A stretch of DNA of 64,000 bases from Flaccisagitta enflata (taxonomy: Eukaryota; Chaetognatha; Sagittoidea; Aphragmophora), in contig OZ231127.1 of NCBI GenBank assembly GCA_965153355.1, positions 11,718,001-11,782,000 of the forward strand, read 5' to 3'. The position numbers and the translations under genes were made by a program. Within the stretch, counting starts at the first letter, position 1, and every line of letters begins with the position of its first letter. Positions 43,376 to 55,645 of this stretch are shown here, in pieces. The notes below the pieces were generated by a model, which saw nothing but the letters and a program-made list of their open reading frames with translations, ran no database searches and was not told where the DNA came from.

Positions 43376-44459
43376 TCACGGGCTTTCCTTGTTGAAAAAC
43401 CAGTCTCTTGATAAGTGCTTGTGACAACCGAGGCAATGGGCCCTTATTATTAATGTTCCATATGAAAACAGATATGATAGATATCGATATCAATGAAAGA
43501 AATGAACAGTAGTGAGATTAAGACCAAGAGACACACGATATAACAGAAGCATCATGGCCTTACCTTATTGAGGAACCAGTCTCTTGAGAAGTGCTTGTGA
43601 CAACCGAGGCAATGGGCACCTCTCAACGTTCCGTGAGCTTCAACCACTTTTTCTGCATCCCGTCCCGTCATCAAATCCAACGCATCCACATTTTGAGTGA
43701 AAGTTCTAAAGAAGGGGTTTATATAATTGAGCGGCTTAAGATTTTATCCCCCACCCCCTGTCTTTGATTTTATTTGCAATACAAAATCTATGATTTTCTT
43801 CTTCCCCATAAAGCAATAAAACAGTATATCATAGGTTAGAATAGTGTAAAACTGTGTTGTAGTTATAAAATTTTACCTTTTTTGGTACAACCAAAAGTGT
43901 AACATCTTCAAATTTTTTTTTTTCAAGCTTTTAATTTTTTCCCCTTTCTCCAAATTCTCCAAACCCTTTCCCCTACGGGGGGGGGGGGGGTAATTCTCAA
44001 ATATATACACGCCTGGAAATATTGAGTTATTTTGATGTACTATATGAACTGTACTTTTAGGAAAGAGATGTATATACCTACTTCTGAGAAGCAGCGTCTG
44101 ATTTAGCAGACTGATGCTCCTAAATGAATAAAGCTAGGGAATTTTTTTCTGGAAGATAATGAAACCTAATCATGCCTGGCTTGAGTAAAAAAACTAAGCA
44201 TATCTGGAATTTTTGACAAAAGCAATAATCAAAATACTAATTATCACTCTCAGTGAAATGGATTTTTTCAGTTTTTTTCAGCAATGGACCATAAATTCCC
44301 ATAAGTGCTTTCAAACTTTTTTTCCCAGATAGAGTGTGTCTGTGTCTTCAGCCTTTCTGACATGGAAAGTACATGCATTTTGTCCCTTGTTAGTAGATAA
44401 TTTCCCAATTTGAAGACACCGGTCAATGCAAATTCAAATGTGACCAATATATGACGTCT
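43376..44459. other. Outer edge of the inverted repeat, then unique sequence
   Basis: Pairing with the left arm ends near 43490. 43720-43850 is a family-D repeat in inverse (CTTTGATTTTA, CCCCATAAAGCAATAAAACA). A G run is at 43977-43990. No gene. Confidence 0.5.
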
Positions 44460-44616
44460 TCAGCTTTGTTCATTTGTTTATTTTTTCATTTGTTCATTTG
44501 TTCCTATGTTTATTTGCTGATCTGCTCATTTGTTCATTTGTTTATTTGTTCATTTGTTCATTTGTTCATTTGTTCATTCGTTCATTTGTTCATTCGTTCA
44601 TTTGTTCATTTGATGC
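44460..44616. repeat. (TTCATTTG)n minisatellite
   Basis: About 18 imperfect 8 bp units TTCATTTG. The Phe/His/Leu frame is its translation. Confidence 0.9.
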
Positions 44617-44654
44617 ATCTTTCACACCAGTAAAACAGAGTCACCAGTTTTGAT

Positions 44655-45462
44655 ACAAGGCCGGGTACATAGCTGCCCAAGTTGCGTGCGGGTGGGCAGA
44701 AGCAGTAACTAATGGCGTTTGCCATGACATGGTTCATGAAAATTTGATTAGGCAAAAAATAGAAATGCAATCATTCATTGAAATTTTTTAATATAAATCA
44801 GACAAATCTGTGTGGTAAATAATGGCCGTCTGTGGGCTTCACTGCTGCTTGTGGGTAGTCCTACTGCCGCTTGTGGGTGGTCCCAGCAGAGTCTGCTGAG
44901 CAGACTACGGACATAACAGTATTTGTAGATATGAAAGTTGAAACAATAATGCCCTTATAAAAGGAGGTCAGAATTATCCAATATATAAAAAATGAAAGCC
45001 AAGTAAGCTTTCAATGGTGTCTACTCTGGATTGCTCACAACTATCCTTCACCACTGACAAACATAAAGCTTACCTGACATAACTATCAACTTGACTGCAT
45101 ACCTCATTAGTGTAGGGTTGGACAGGCCTATGCCATTTAGTATACACAAAATATCTTACAAAAGTTACAATCAAAGATTACTAATGTATGTATGTCAGCA
45201 GTTTGGCATATCTCAACGCATTGAGATCTCTTTTTCTGGCACATTTCAACGCGTTGAGATCTCTCATTCTACTGACATAAATCTTGAACATGCAATTTGT
45301 CATAAGCAAAAGATATCTCAGCAATTTGTGCAATTTTTCAGCGGGTTGAAATCGAAACACCACAAAAGTGTCATTTCCATCCATTTCCTAAAACTCCTCA
45401 AATTGAACATTTGGAAACCGCACCGGATGCACGACTGCGACATATGCACATGCATTAACTCC
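44655..45462. other. Family-1 5' end, then unassigned sequence
   Basis: 44655-44712 has ACAAGGCCGGGTACATAGCT, GCCCAAGTTGCGTGCGGGTG, GGCAG, a family-1 start (+) with word GTTGCGTGC and no 3' end nearby. 44820-44900 has CTGCCGCTTGTGGGTGGTCC-like repeats that recur near 45750. The rest shows no recognised exon. Confidence 0.5.
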
Positions 45463-45484
45463 TCTCTCTCTTTCTTTCTTTCTT

Positions 45485-45567
<83 letters not shown>
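45463..45567. repeat. (CT)n microsatellite
   Basis: About 100 bp of (CT)n after CTTTCTTTCTTTC. Confidence 0.95.
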
Positions 45568-46689
45568 AACGTTCTGCTCTCTATTTCCGATCTAATGTAT
45601 TCTTGAATCACTGTCATTCTTGACATCATTATCTTGAGCTACTGTCCTTTTTGATTGTCATTTATCATTTTCCCACCGCTACACGACGTGTGAATAAATT
45701 GATTATGTCCACAAATACCGTTTTGTCCACTGAGTGCCAGTGCCACTTTTGGGTGGTCCCACTGCCACCTGTGGCCGGTTCACTGCTGCCTTTGACAGTC
45801 CAATTTGAGTTTTTGTGACGTGTGCAACAATTCATCCTACATGAAACTCACACAATTACTACCCAGAGCATAATTCTTCGTTCACCTATAAACATGAATA
45901 ACCTCACTTTGGTAAAAGATAAGTAGGGAAAATTGGTGAGATCCGGAACCAGCATCTAAAAATCTTCCATTTGAGTCCAATCCCGTCCCAGTAGCTCAAT
46001 GCGTTTAGAAATAAGAGCAATTTCAAGTTTGCTAGTCACTTTTGAAAATTGGGAAATCAATTGAGGCTTGTTTCTGTGTCATGCATCTTTCCAAACTTGT
46101 GCTAGTCAAACCATGAAAAAACTTGACTGAACAAACGCCAGTACAGTGGCTGAAAAACATTCAATGCCTGCTAATGTAATTCACCAAGTTTTATCCGCTC
46201 AAAGAGTTTCTGGATCCAGAAGACGTAAGAGATAATCTATTTCTACGAATGGACTGACATAAAATTGCATATGATCCTAAATGACAAGGCTTGATAAAAT
46301 GCCTACAGAGGCCTCAGAAATTGTTACTGTGACCTAAACAAGCAGGCTTTGTCATGGCAGGAAGTCAGATGAAGTATACTAACCATAATTTGGAAAAAAG
46401 TCAAAGAATACCTTCGGCTTTTTGAGACCTGCAGATGAATTTGGTTTTCCCTTTTTCTCTTGCGGCTTTTGGGAAAGTTGATGCTTTTTTTGGGCCAAAC
46501 GAGCCTACGCATGAAATTTACAGCTAAGAAAGAGCTAATTCTCCTCTTTCAGATGACACCAAGCAAAATTCTGTGTGTTTGATAGTTTTGGAACTAAGAT
46601 TTTTAAAATTTTTTCTTATTTTTCACATTTTTCTTTTTTTTCCCAAAGATCAATATTTTTCATTGATCCTAATTTTGGGCTCTATGTAA
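45568..46689. other. No gene recognised
   Basis: Short frames only. 46530-46580 has CAGATGACACCAAGCAAAAT, a diverged form of the dispersed CAGATGGCGCCAAGCAG repeat at 19768. No exon. Confidence 0.4.
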
Positions 46690-46753
46690 CATGAAAAAAG
46701 AGTTAATATGATTTTAGCTTTAAAATCACTCACATTTTACTCTCTCTCTCTCC

Positions 46754-46831
<78 letters not shown>

Positions 46832-46927
46832 GTCTCTCTGTCTCTGCCTCTCTTCTGTTTGCCCTGTTTGTCTTGTCTTTCTGTTTACCCACTGCGCTTG
46901 CTTTGTCTCTGTCTCTCTGTCTCTCTG

Positions 46928-46993
<66 letters not shown>

Positions 46994-47784
46994 CCAGCAT
47001 TTACGACTTTTTTCCTACGGCGATTAGCCGCCTTTATTGGTATAAGTTGATTTGTCAACATTTCATATCTAAACAAGTTCTTAGCCCAAGTGAACGAAGA
47101 CTTTTGCTCTTGGTAGTATGTGTGATGTAACTCTGTGCAACTTGACAAAATTAGGGAGTATGACATGCAATGGAGAAAACTAAGTTGTGTGACAGACATC
47201 GAAGAACTCTGGGTTGTGTGACAGACATCGGAGAATTGTAGGTTGTGTGACCAACATTGGAGAAATATGGGTTGTGTGACAGACATCAAAGAATGGCCGG
47301 TTGTGTGACAGATATTCGAGATCTTTGGGTTGTGTGAAAGACATTGGGTTGTAAGACAAACATGGGAGAATTGTAGGTTGTGTGACAGACATCGAAGAAC
47401 TCTGGGTTGTGAGACAGACATCAAAGAACTCTGGGTTGTGTGACAGACATCGGAGAAATCTGGGTCGTGTGGAAGACACCGAATTATTGTGGGTTGTTTG
47501 ACATACTATCTAGAACATAAGTTTGTCGGCAAGCATTAGGGACCATATCTATGCTTAAAATAAAAAATTCATATAAAAATCAGTGAGATTCTGAAAGTAC
47601 ATCGAATTTCTGAGCTAATGCCGCCAACCGCGTTCTTCTATCTCAATTAATTTAGAAATGACAAGTAAAACAAGATTGCTACTCCAAAAGCAAAAAGGCA
47701 GAAAAATTTGATTTAAATTCCCGTTAGTTACCACACTTGATTAAATAATATTTTTTAGCTATTTTAGGAGATTTTTGTTGCTTA
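46690..47784. repeat. Direct duplication, copy 1, part 1
   Basis: Two (CT)n runs (46740-46826, 46930-46994), then TTACGACTTTTTTCCTACGG, a ~30 bp minisatellite GGTTGTGTGACAGACATC (about ten units, 47190-47490), then GTTTGTCGGCAAGCATTAGG and following unique sequence. All recurs at 49745-50972. The long - strand frames come from the minisatellite. Confidence 0.9.
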
Positions 47785-48546
47785 CAGGGTCATCAATCTC
47801 AACTGAAAAAAAGTATTAAGCTATTGCGCCTCAGTGCTTCATTTTCATGATCTGAAATTAATTTTCTCTTTAAGAACTATGTTTGACGTTTTTTGTGTCA
47901 AAATTTCATTGGTCTAGGTTGAATAGTTTGTCTACAACCTCAATTTGAAGTAATTTTGGTATTTACAGTTGAGGTGAAATAAAGAATTGCTTACAAAAGT
48001 GTCTTACTTTAAACTGCTCTCATTTCTAAACGGCTTGAGCTGCAGATTCCAGATTGGTCTCAAATGAAAGATAATTTGATGTAGTTTTTCATATTTCTAA
48101 TGGTTGGTGAATGAATTGGTATAAAGAGCAAGTTTCATAGTCTTGAGATCGATTTTTTTATCAAAATTTCTTTGATTTGTGGATTTTTCAATAAAAAGTA
48201 CAACAAATAGTTTCTTAACTGTTTTTCTTTTTTTGATAGCTGAAACTGCATTAAATTATCTTTCATTTGAGACCAATCTGGCATCTGTAGCTCAAGCCAT
48301 TTAGAAATGAGATCAATTTAAAGAGGAACTGCCTTGTCAAACAACAATTTTCCTATATTTTACTCCTGAAACTGCTCACACTTCAAATTGTCATAAAATA
48401 GAAACTATTTGACCTAAGTCTATGAAATTTTGATACAAAAAACGTCAAACAATGTTCTTTAAGGAAAAATTGATTTAGGATCACTGAGTTGACGCATCTA
48501 AGAGAAAAAGCTTAAAAGAATTTTTCAAACGAGATTGATGGCTGTG
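47785..48546 (+). mobile_element. MITE, family C, uninterrupted 762 bp copy
   Basis: TA (47783-47784 and 48547-48548) flanks CAGGGTCATCAATCTC and GAGATTGATGGCTGTG. The element is an imperfect palindrome of ~380 bp arms: AGATTGGTCTCAAATGAAAG (48048) pairs with CTTTCATTTGAGACCAATCT (48261). The duplicate locus at 50971-50976 reads GCTTATGTGATG without the element, the empty site. No transposase. Confidence 0.9.
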
Positions 48547-48548
48547 TA

Positions 48549-49171
48549 TGTGATGCCAAAGGGTAGTCATGTCACTTCCCCATGCGCTCTTAACCCAGTG
48601 TTGTGTTAGATAGTGTTTTGGAGACAATTACAGAGAAGGGAGCACATACCAATGAGCATGGGCTTCAAAAAATCTGTTTTTCAGTTATGAGAGGAGATTG
48701 TGTCGTTCTACATCTAAAAAAGCATATCAATGTAATTGATAAAATGTTTCTATGTTTACAAGACTCAAAAAAAGTATCTCATGTATTTTATTGATGTTTT
48801 CTCAATGATTTAATGGATATGCAACCTGATTCTTCTCTTGCCGACATACTTTTGTTCTAGATAGTACATAGGAGAACTCTGGCTTGCATGACAGATATTA
48901 GAGAAACCTAGGTTGTGTGACAGATATTGGAGAAACCAAGGTTGTGTGACAGTTTTAGAAACAGAGAAACCTATGGAACTTCAGTGTTCCACTATCATGG
49001 AACTAATCATGCATTCGGGCAGGAGCAGTATAGTACGGCAAGAACCACCTGTAGATGCCAAAGAGTAATAGCAGCCCAAAGGCTACATCTATTATACCGA
49101 AGATGTCATGTAGGTTTTGTAAGATGTCATGAAAGCTATATTGTGTAACAAACCGATGACAATTGGCTCAC
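48549..49171. repeat. Direct duplication, copy 1, part 2, and minisatellite remnants
   Basis: 48549-48660 (GTGATGCCAAAGGGTAGTCA...ACCAATGAGCAT) matches 50975-51086. 48850-48950 holds four units like GGTTGTGTGACAGATATTGG. No gene in 48970-49171 other than the sirtuin exon's intron. Confidence 0.7.
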
Positions 49172-49388
49172 CGTAGTAACAATCCTTTCCTCTCCAACAA
49201 ATACTGAAAGTAGTGACTAACAGTCGGTTTGGGGGTCATTTTGAACAATTCTCTGGCGAAGAACAGAAGGGGTTCAGGTTTTTGACGATAGTAATCAATG
49301 TCAAATATATCCATAGGGTTTTTCAAGCCAAACTTTTCCTCTATAGTGGCGTAAAGTCCAAGATCTGGTGTACGGAAATCTGGAATGC
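49172..49388 (-). CDS. SIRT2-like sirtuin exon (NAD-binding loop region)
   Basis: Read on the - strand, TTGGCTAACAG precedes a 217 bp exon encoding GIPDFRTPDLGLYATIEEKF, GLKNPMDIFDIDYYRQKPEP, LLFFARELFKMTPKPTVSHY and FQYLLERKGLLLR, followed by donor GTGAGC. GIPDFR is the NAD-contacting signature that follows the family's GAGIS motif. YYRQKPEPLLFFARELF and PTxxHYF are typical of the SIRT1-3 class, closest to SIRT2/SIRT3. In phase 1, out phase 2. The GAGIS exon upstream and the YTQNID/HG exon downstream were not found. Sirtuins are NAD-dependent protein deacylases. Confidence 0.9.
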
Positions 49389-49744
49389 CTGTTAGCCAAT
49401 GAGGAAAATGCAAATTAGGTCAGAGCAGCTGTTAGCGAATGAGAAAAATGCAAGTAAGGTCAGAGCAAATGATTCTCATGAAATCCTGTTGGATAAGATG
49501 ATAAGACCTAAACTACCGGTTGTCCATTTACCAGTATTAGTTTAGGTCGTTGAAGAAAGGACTCGGCTTTTCTGGAACAAAGCTTGAAAATTTGCATACA
49601 AGTATTTAAAGTTATGTAGATCTTGATAATGATAGGTGCAGGTAAAAAAATTTGAGCACCTATCCTAAAAATCATTTTAAAATTTTTAAAATTATGCCAC
49701 TGCCAAACCAAGTAGAGTGAGGGCGATGAAAAACTCCCACCTTG
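49389..49744. other. Sirtuin intron sequence, no further exon seen
   Basis: AATGAGGAAAATGCAAATTAGGTCAGAGCA is duplicated in tandem as 49398-49428 and 49437-49467 (unit ~39 bp). No GAGIS-coding sequence was recognised. Confidence 0.4.
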
Positions 49745-51086
<1,342 letters not shown>

Positions 51087-51837
51087 ACTGCTCTGGATCT
51101 CCACCGCTAACTTTAAACTAGGATTACTGCCACTTTTTTCATGGTTTCTGGTGGTCCAGCCCATGTATAATCCATGTCAAAAGGTTTCAAAATAATTCCA
51201 AGAGCGCCTTTTTTTTAATTCTCATTTTTTCCTGGGTGGTTGGTACAGGCCATAAAACTTTCCCTTTTTTGGACAATATCCCTTGTTTTGCTTATAACTT
51301 TTTAACGCTTAATGTTAGAAATGCCAAATTGGTCCCATTTAGAAGATCTTTTCAAGTTCTTTCCAACCGTCACCAATTTTTTTGAAATCCATTGAAAAAC
51401 GACCGAGTTATAAGCTGTCAAACATGAGCAATGTTAAGGAGATTTTGGACGATTTTCCAGATCATTGAAGTTTTCTTCCCTTTTCTTTATTTCACTTGTT
51501 TTGCTCACAACTTTTGAACGAATAAAGCTAGAAATACCAGATTGGTCCCATTTGAAAGATCTTTTCAAGATCTCTCAAACCGTCACCATTTCTTTGTCAT
51601 TTCCTTGAAAAAACCCCTCTTTATAGGCTGTCAAACATAAGCATTGTCATGGGGATTTCGGAGGATTTTCCCACCATCAGTTTTTTCATGGTCTCATCCT
51701 GTTTTTACATGCATTCTCGAATATCTGCAAGGGGCTTTGTCTCTTGGCTAGCCTGCTGATTTTTCCAATGGTTAATCTGTCCAACTGTCAGTTCATCTAT
51801 CATGGAGATTGTGAAACATTGCAAAAAAAACAGCAGA
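51087..51837. repeat. Inverted repeat, left arm, with an internal ~230 bp tandem duplication
   Basis: Pairs with 56765-57430. Within it TTTTGCTTATAACTTTTTAA...GGAGATTTTGGACGATTTTC (51290-51460) is repeated with drift at 51500-51690 (TTTTGCTCACAACTTTTGAA). 51695-51830 (AATATCTGCAAGGGGCTTTG, CTGTCCAACTGTCAGTTCAT) recurs at 53565-53690. No gene. Confidence 0.85.
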
Positions 51838-53557
51838 CTAATTGGGCAGCGGTCTCAAAGGGCCGATGTCCTGTAGGACACAGGGGGAATTTCGAGACAT
51901 CTGTCTATCCGTCCTTCTGTCCGTCCGTATGTCCTTCCGTCATGGAAGCCTCAACTCTGCAGTCTCAGGCCTAATTTTGGCCCTCTGAGCCCTTGGAGAC
52001 CTCAATTTAGCTCTTGAGAGCTCATATCAGCTCTCTAGACCTCATATCTGCCCTCAAGACCTTAAATCAGCCCTCCGGACCTCAAATCCGCCCTCCAGAC
52101 CTCAAATCAACTCTTCAGGCCTCAATTTTGTCCTCTGGGCCTCAAGCCTGCCCCCCTAACTTTAAAGCACTAAATTCCACCCATTGACTCCCAGCCGTCT
52201 TCCGTAGAATCTTAGATATTGGTCTCTTCTAAAATCATCTTGGAAATTTGTGCCACCACCTCTAGGCCTCTATCTTCCTGTATTGCACCAACAAAGACAG
52301 CGTGGCAAAGCAAAAAAATATATAGGAGAGGTAACAAAAACATCTTGGTATGGTAGATACCGCCGCCACCGCCTCCTCCTCCTCCTCCTCCTTCTCCTCC
52401 ACCTCGACCACCACCGCCTCCTCTTACCTCCTCCTATTACGCCACCACCTCCTCTACTCAACCTCCTCCTCCGCCACCGCCGCCGCCGCATCGTCATCTA
52501 CCTCCCCCACCACCACCACCTCCTCCTCACCCGCCGCCGCCTCCTCCTCCTCCTTTCCCGCCGCCCCCTCGCCTCCTCCTCCTCCTCCTCCGCCGCCGCC
52601 GCCGCCGCCGCCGCCGCCTCCCCTCCTTAATTTTTTTCTAAAATATTTTAAATATTTCTTTTTGAATACTTTTTTTGAATATTCTTTTAATTTCTTTGTT
52701 TTCATTTTGGGTTTTTTTCTTATTTTTTTCTTTTTTTCTTTTAAATTTTTCTCAGATTCAATTTTTTATAAAGGTAGAGTATATACGGCAGCGGCAGAGG
52801 AGGTGGCGGCAGAGGAGGAGGAGGAGGAGAGGAGGCGGTGGCGGCGGCGGCAGCAGCAGTGGGGGAGGAGGAGAGGAGGCGGCTATGGAGGAGGAGCAGG
52901 AGGTAAGAGGCGGCGGCGGCAGCGGCAGCAGAGGAGGAGGAGGCAACAGAGGAGAAAGAGGAGGCGACGGCGGCGGAGGAGGAGCAGGAGGAGCTGCAGC
53001 ACTAGCAGCAGGAGGAGGAGGCGGCGGCGTTTAGGAGATAGCAGCAGCTGAAAGTAATCTCCACAATGAAGATACCCATGATACAAAACAAATGGAGGAG
53101 GCGGCGACAGAAGATTGAGATCATGTAGACAGAGTTGTTATAGCAGAGGCAGAGGCAGCGGCGGCGGTGGCGGCAGCAGCACTAATTGCAACAGCACTGA
53201 CAGTTATCTAAGTAGGGTCATTATAGTAGAAGAAGAGAGGTGGTGGTATATAGAAGTAGGAAAGGGGGTTGAGAGTGATTGAGATCATGTTAGCAGTTGG
53301 ATCTCAGGCAGAGCCAGAGGCAGTGGCAATGGCCCTCATAAGATGGTATTTCCAATGGGCTGGGGCATTGGGCAGGGTCATTACAGCCTGCTGGTTGTCA
53401 ATCTGCTCTCCAAGCCTTAATTCTGCCCTCCAGCCTTCAAAAATGCCTTCAGTGGCCTAAATCAGTCATGTAAAGCCTGAAATATGCCCTCTCAGGTCAT
53501 TGAAAATTCTCCCCTGTGGTCTACAGGACATTGGCCTTTTAGGGCCGCTGCCCTGCT
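51838..53557. mobile_element. Family-2 element enclosing a trinucleotide hairpin
   Basis: Starts TTGGGCAGCGGTCTCAAAGG, GCCGATGTCCTGTAGGACAC, a CCGTCCGTATGTCC tract and ~20 bp units CCTCCAGACCTCAAATC (51970-52150). Ends CTACAGGACATTGGCCTTTT, AGGGCCGCTGCCC. The right-hand array (53400-53500) is short. It is flanked by partial direct copies of ~125 bp of host sequence (51695-51830 and 53565-53690). Confidence 0.75.
52357..53033. repeat. (CCT/CCG)n - T-rich loop - (GGC/GGA)n hairpin
   Basis: 52357-52622 is a pyrimidine-rich strand of CCT and CCG triplets. 52623-52785 is T-rich. 52786-53033 is GGA/GGC triplets on the same strand. The two arms are complementary and could form a ~250 bp stem. All long Ser/Pro/Arg/Gly frames in this interval, on both strands, are triplet translations. 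Confidence 0.9.
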
Positions 53558-54251
53558 TTCACTCTTCATGGTCTAATCCTGTTTTTATATGCATTCTTGA
53601 ATATCTGCAAGGGGTTTTGTCTCTTGGCTAGTCTGTTGATTTTTCCAATGGTTAATCTGTCCAACTGTCGGTTCATCTATCAGGGAGATTGCTTCAGATT
53701 CAAATCAACCATCATGAGTTTTTAGGAGGGCAGGTGTGGGACATCGAAACAAAGAGCCTTAATTCAGCCCCCTTGGGTTTCAAAAAAGCTCATTTAGACA
53801 TTGAACAAGCCCTCTCAAACATAATCTAGGCTTTTCAGGCCTCAAATGAGCCCTCACTAGCCTGAAATCAGCCTTTGAACTCATACAATCTTTACTCATA
53901 CAATCTTGTCTCCTTTGGAGCTCTTCTTTTGTTCTTTTTGGGGCTCTCTGACCAAATATGTCACTCAATGCTTGTATGAGTGAGAAGAAGCAGCCAAGCA
54001 GGACAACAACCCTGAAAAGGTACAAGTCCTATAGCACACGGGGAATTATGTGCAAGCAGATACAGGCCTGTATATGGTTCCACATTGATCCAAATTCCAA
54101 ATAAATCAAAGGGTTTGGAGAGAGGGAAGAAGAAGGAGGGGAAAAAGAAAAAAAGGCCGGAAACACGGCAATTTTGTCCTCTAGGCCTCAAGCCTTCCCC
54201 CCTAACTTTAAAGCACTAAATTCTGCCAGGGGCTGTATTTGAGGTCACTTG
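53558..54251. repeat. Partial host-repeat copy and degraded arrays
   Basis: 53565-53690 is the truncated direct copy of 51695-51830. 53755-53890 and 54170-54240 hold CCTCAAATGAGCCC-like family-2 units. No gene. Confidence 0.55.
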
Positions 54252-54340
54252 ATCATTTGGGCAGGAGCAGTGAGGCTAAAGACCGCAAAAACCCCAACAA
54301 AGCGACTGTAGAGTCGCGTAGCACGCGACTAAAAAGAAAA
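54252..54340 (+). mobile_element. Family-1 3' half
   Basis: TTGGGCAGGAGCAGTGAGG, AAGACCGCAAAAACC, then AAAGCGACTGTAGAGTCGCG, TAGCACGCGACTAAAAAG. The hairpin has a 7 bp stem GTCGCGT/ACGCGAC with a three-base loop. Confidence 0.65.
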
Positions 54341-54744
54341 TTTGGGAAAAATATAATTTTTGGCAGTAACAAATTATAAAACCTGATAAGTAAAACACAT
54401 TTAAAAACTTTTTAAACCTTAAACACTGTTTCGTTGCTTAATGGAGGAGAAAATCATAGATTTGGTAATACAACCCGATCAGTTGCGGGGAAGGAAATCA
54501 AAGGGGGGGGGGAATTAATCATAGGTCATGGAACAATATACAACTCTGAGCTAAAAAGTCAAAGCAATAGTTATGGCTTTCAAGATTGATGTTTTGGCCT
54601 GAGAGAGTTGATTCAAGGTCTGAAAAGACTAAGACTTGGGCTAACATGGGGTTTGCCCTAAGGGCAAATATATATCATGACAGCTTCAGCCTCTCTGCTA
54701 TGTATTTGTGAACTGAGAGGAGGAAGGAGGGCAAGGCCTTAATT
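54341..54744. repeat. Family-D repeat and unassigned sequence
   Basis: 54405-54540 has CACTGTTTCGTTGCTTAATG, GGAGGAGAAAATCATAG and GGGAAGGAAATCAAAG then a G run. No gene. Confidence 0.5.
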
Positions 54745-55143
54745 GGGGAATGGCAAAGTCCGGTAGGACAGGGGACTTTGGTTCGTCCGTCCATCTGTCT
54801 GTCCATCCGTCTCCCCTAAACTCTTTCAGGCCTGAAATCTACCCTATCAGGCCTGAAATCCGCCCTATCAGGCTTGAAATCTAGCCTATCAGGCCTGAAA
54901 TATGCCCTCTCAAGCCTTTTATCTGCCTAAGATGACAGATTTAAGGCCTGAGAGAGAAATTGCAGGCCTGAGGGAAGATTTCAGGCCTAATAGTTACAAA
55001 AGCGTTAGATGGTCAGCGGTACCCGTGCCCTGCCTCAGTAGGTTGTGGTTGAAGTTGAGGGGGAAGCAGGGCAGCGGCCCCGAAGGATGGATGACCTGCT
55101 TTCACATATGGGGGATTTCTTCCCTTCCCGATCTCCTCCTTCT
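54745..55143. mobile_element. Family-2 element with symmetric array, plus GGTCAGCGGTACCC block
   Basis: ATGGCAAAGTCCGGTAGGAC, CGTCCGTCCATCTGTCTG, then CCTATCAGGCCTGAAATC units turning at about 54935 into AGGCCTGAGAGAG orientation. Then GTTAGATGGTCAGCGGTACC (55009) and GGGCAGCGGCCCCGAAGG, ATGACCTGCTTTCACATATG (55070). Confidence 0.65.
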
Positions 55144-55645
55144 TGGGCAGCGGCCCTGAAGGGGAGCCGTAAAGTCCTGTAGAACACAGAAGGACTATCT
55201 GCTCGTTCGTTTGTCTGTTTGTCTGTGCTTGTTCCCCCCCATCCTCTCAGGCCTGAAATCTGCCCTCTCTCTCAGGCCTGAACTCTGCCCTCTCAGACGA
55301 AATTCTGCCCTCTCTCGGCCTAAAAATCTGCCCTCCTCAGATCTGAAATTACTCCTCAGGCCTGAGATCTGCCCTCTCAGGCCTGGAAACTCCGCCCTCC
55401 TCAGCCTAAATTGGTCTCCCTCCAGCCTGAAACTGACCTCTCAGAGCTAAATCTGCCTCTCAGATGTGCGTCTGAGAGAGCAGATTTCCCAGGCTGAAGA
55501 GGGCTGACTTTTGAGGCCTGAGAGGGCAGATTTTAGGCCCGAGAGGGCCTGGGGGGACAGACAGATGGACAAACAGACGAACAAACGAAAGTCCCCTGTG
55601 TTCTACAGGACTTCGTCCCCTTCGGGGCTGCTGCGCTTCCTCTCA
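55144..55645. mobile_element. Family-2 foldback element, near-complete symmetric copy
   Basis: Left: TTGGGCAGCGGCCCTGAAGG, AAAGTCCTGTAGAACACAGA, GTTCGTTTGTCTGTTTGTC. Right: GGACAAACAGACGAACAAAC, CCCTGTGTTCTACAGGACTT, CCTTCGGGGCTGCTGCG. The array units CAGGCCTGAAATCTGCCCTC reverse around 55465-55490 to CTGAGAGGGCAGATTTTAGG. The best example of whole-element mirror symmetry. Confidence 0.85.

Larger units (their letters stand above)
17625..43490. repeat. Giant inverted repeat (about 25.9 kb)
   Basis: The left arm, about 17625-29771, is the inverted complement of the right arm, about 29905-43490, with a 133 bp spacer. Near the centre, paired coordinates sum to exactly 59676. The sum grows outward through 59685, 59731, 60249 and ~60670 to ~61115, reflecting indels. 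Both arms carry the same ordered elements: LINE, Penelope-like fragment, MITEs, tRNA-like repeats, family-1 and family-2 copies and a sirtuin exon. Identity is patchy: nearly perfect at 26.3-29.77/29.9-33.4 kb and 19.4-21.8/38.9-41.3 kb, but poor at 18.1-19.1, 22.3-26.1 and their partners. Confidence 0.9.

Noticed and set aside
45133-45160. TATACACAAAATATC reads YTQNI, as in the missing sirtuin exon
   Set aside because: It is on the + strand, opposite to the other sirtuin exon, lacks the following Asp, and the context is not sirtuin-like.
52350-53051. 233-codon frame, Ser/Pro then Arg-rich
   Set aside because: Triplet repeat on both sides of a T-rich stretch. Every frame stays open, so no coding inference is possible.
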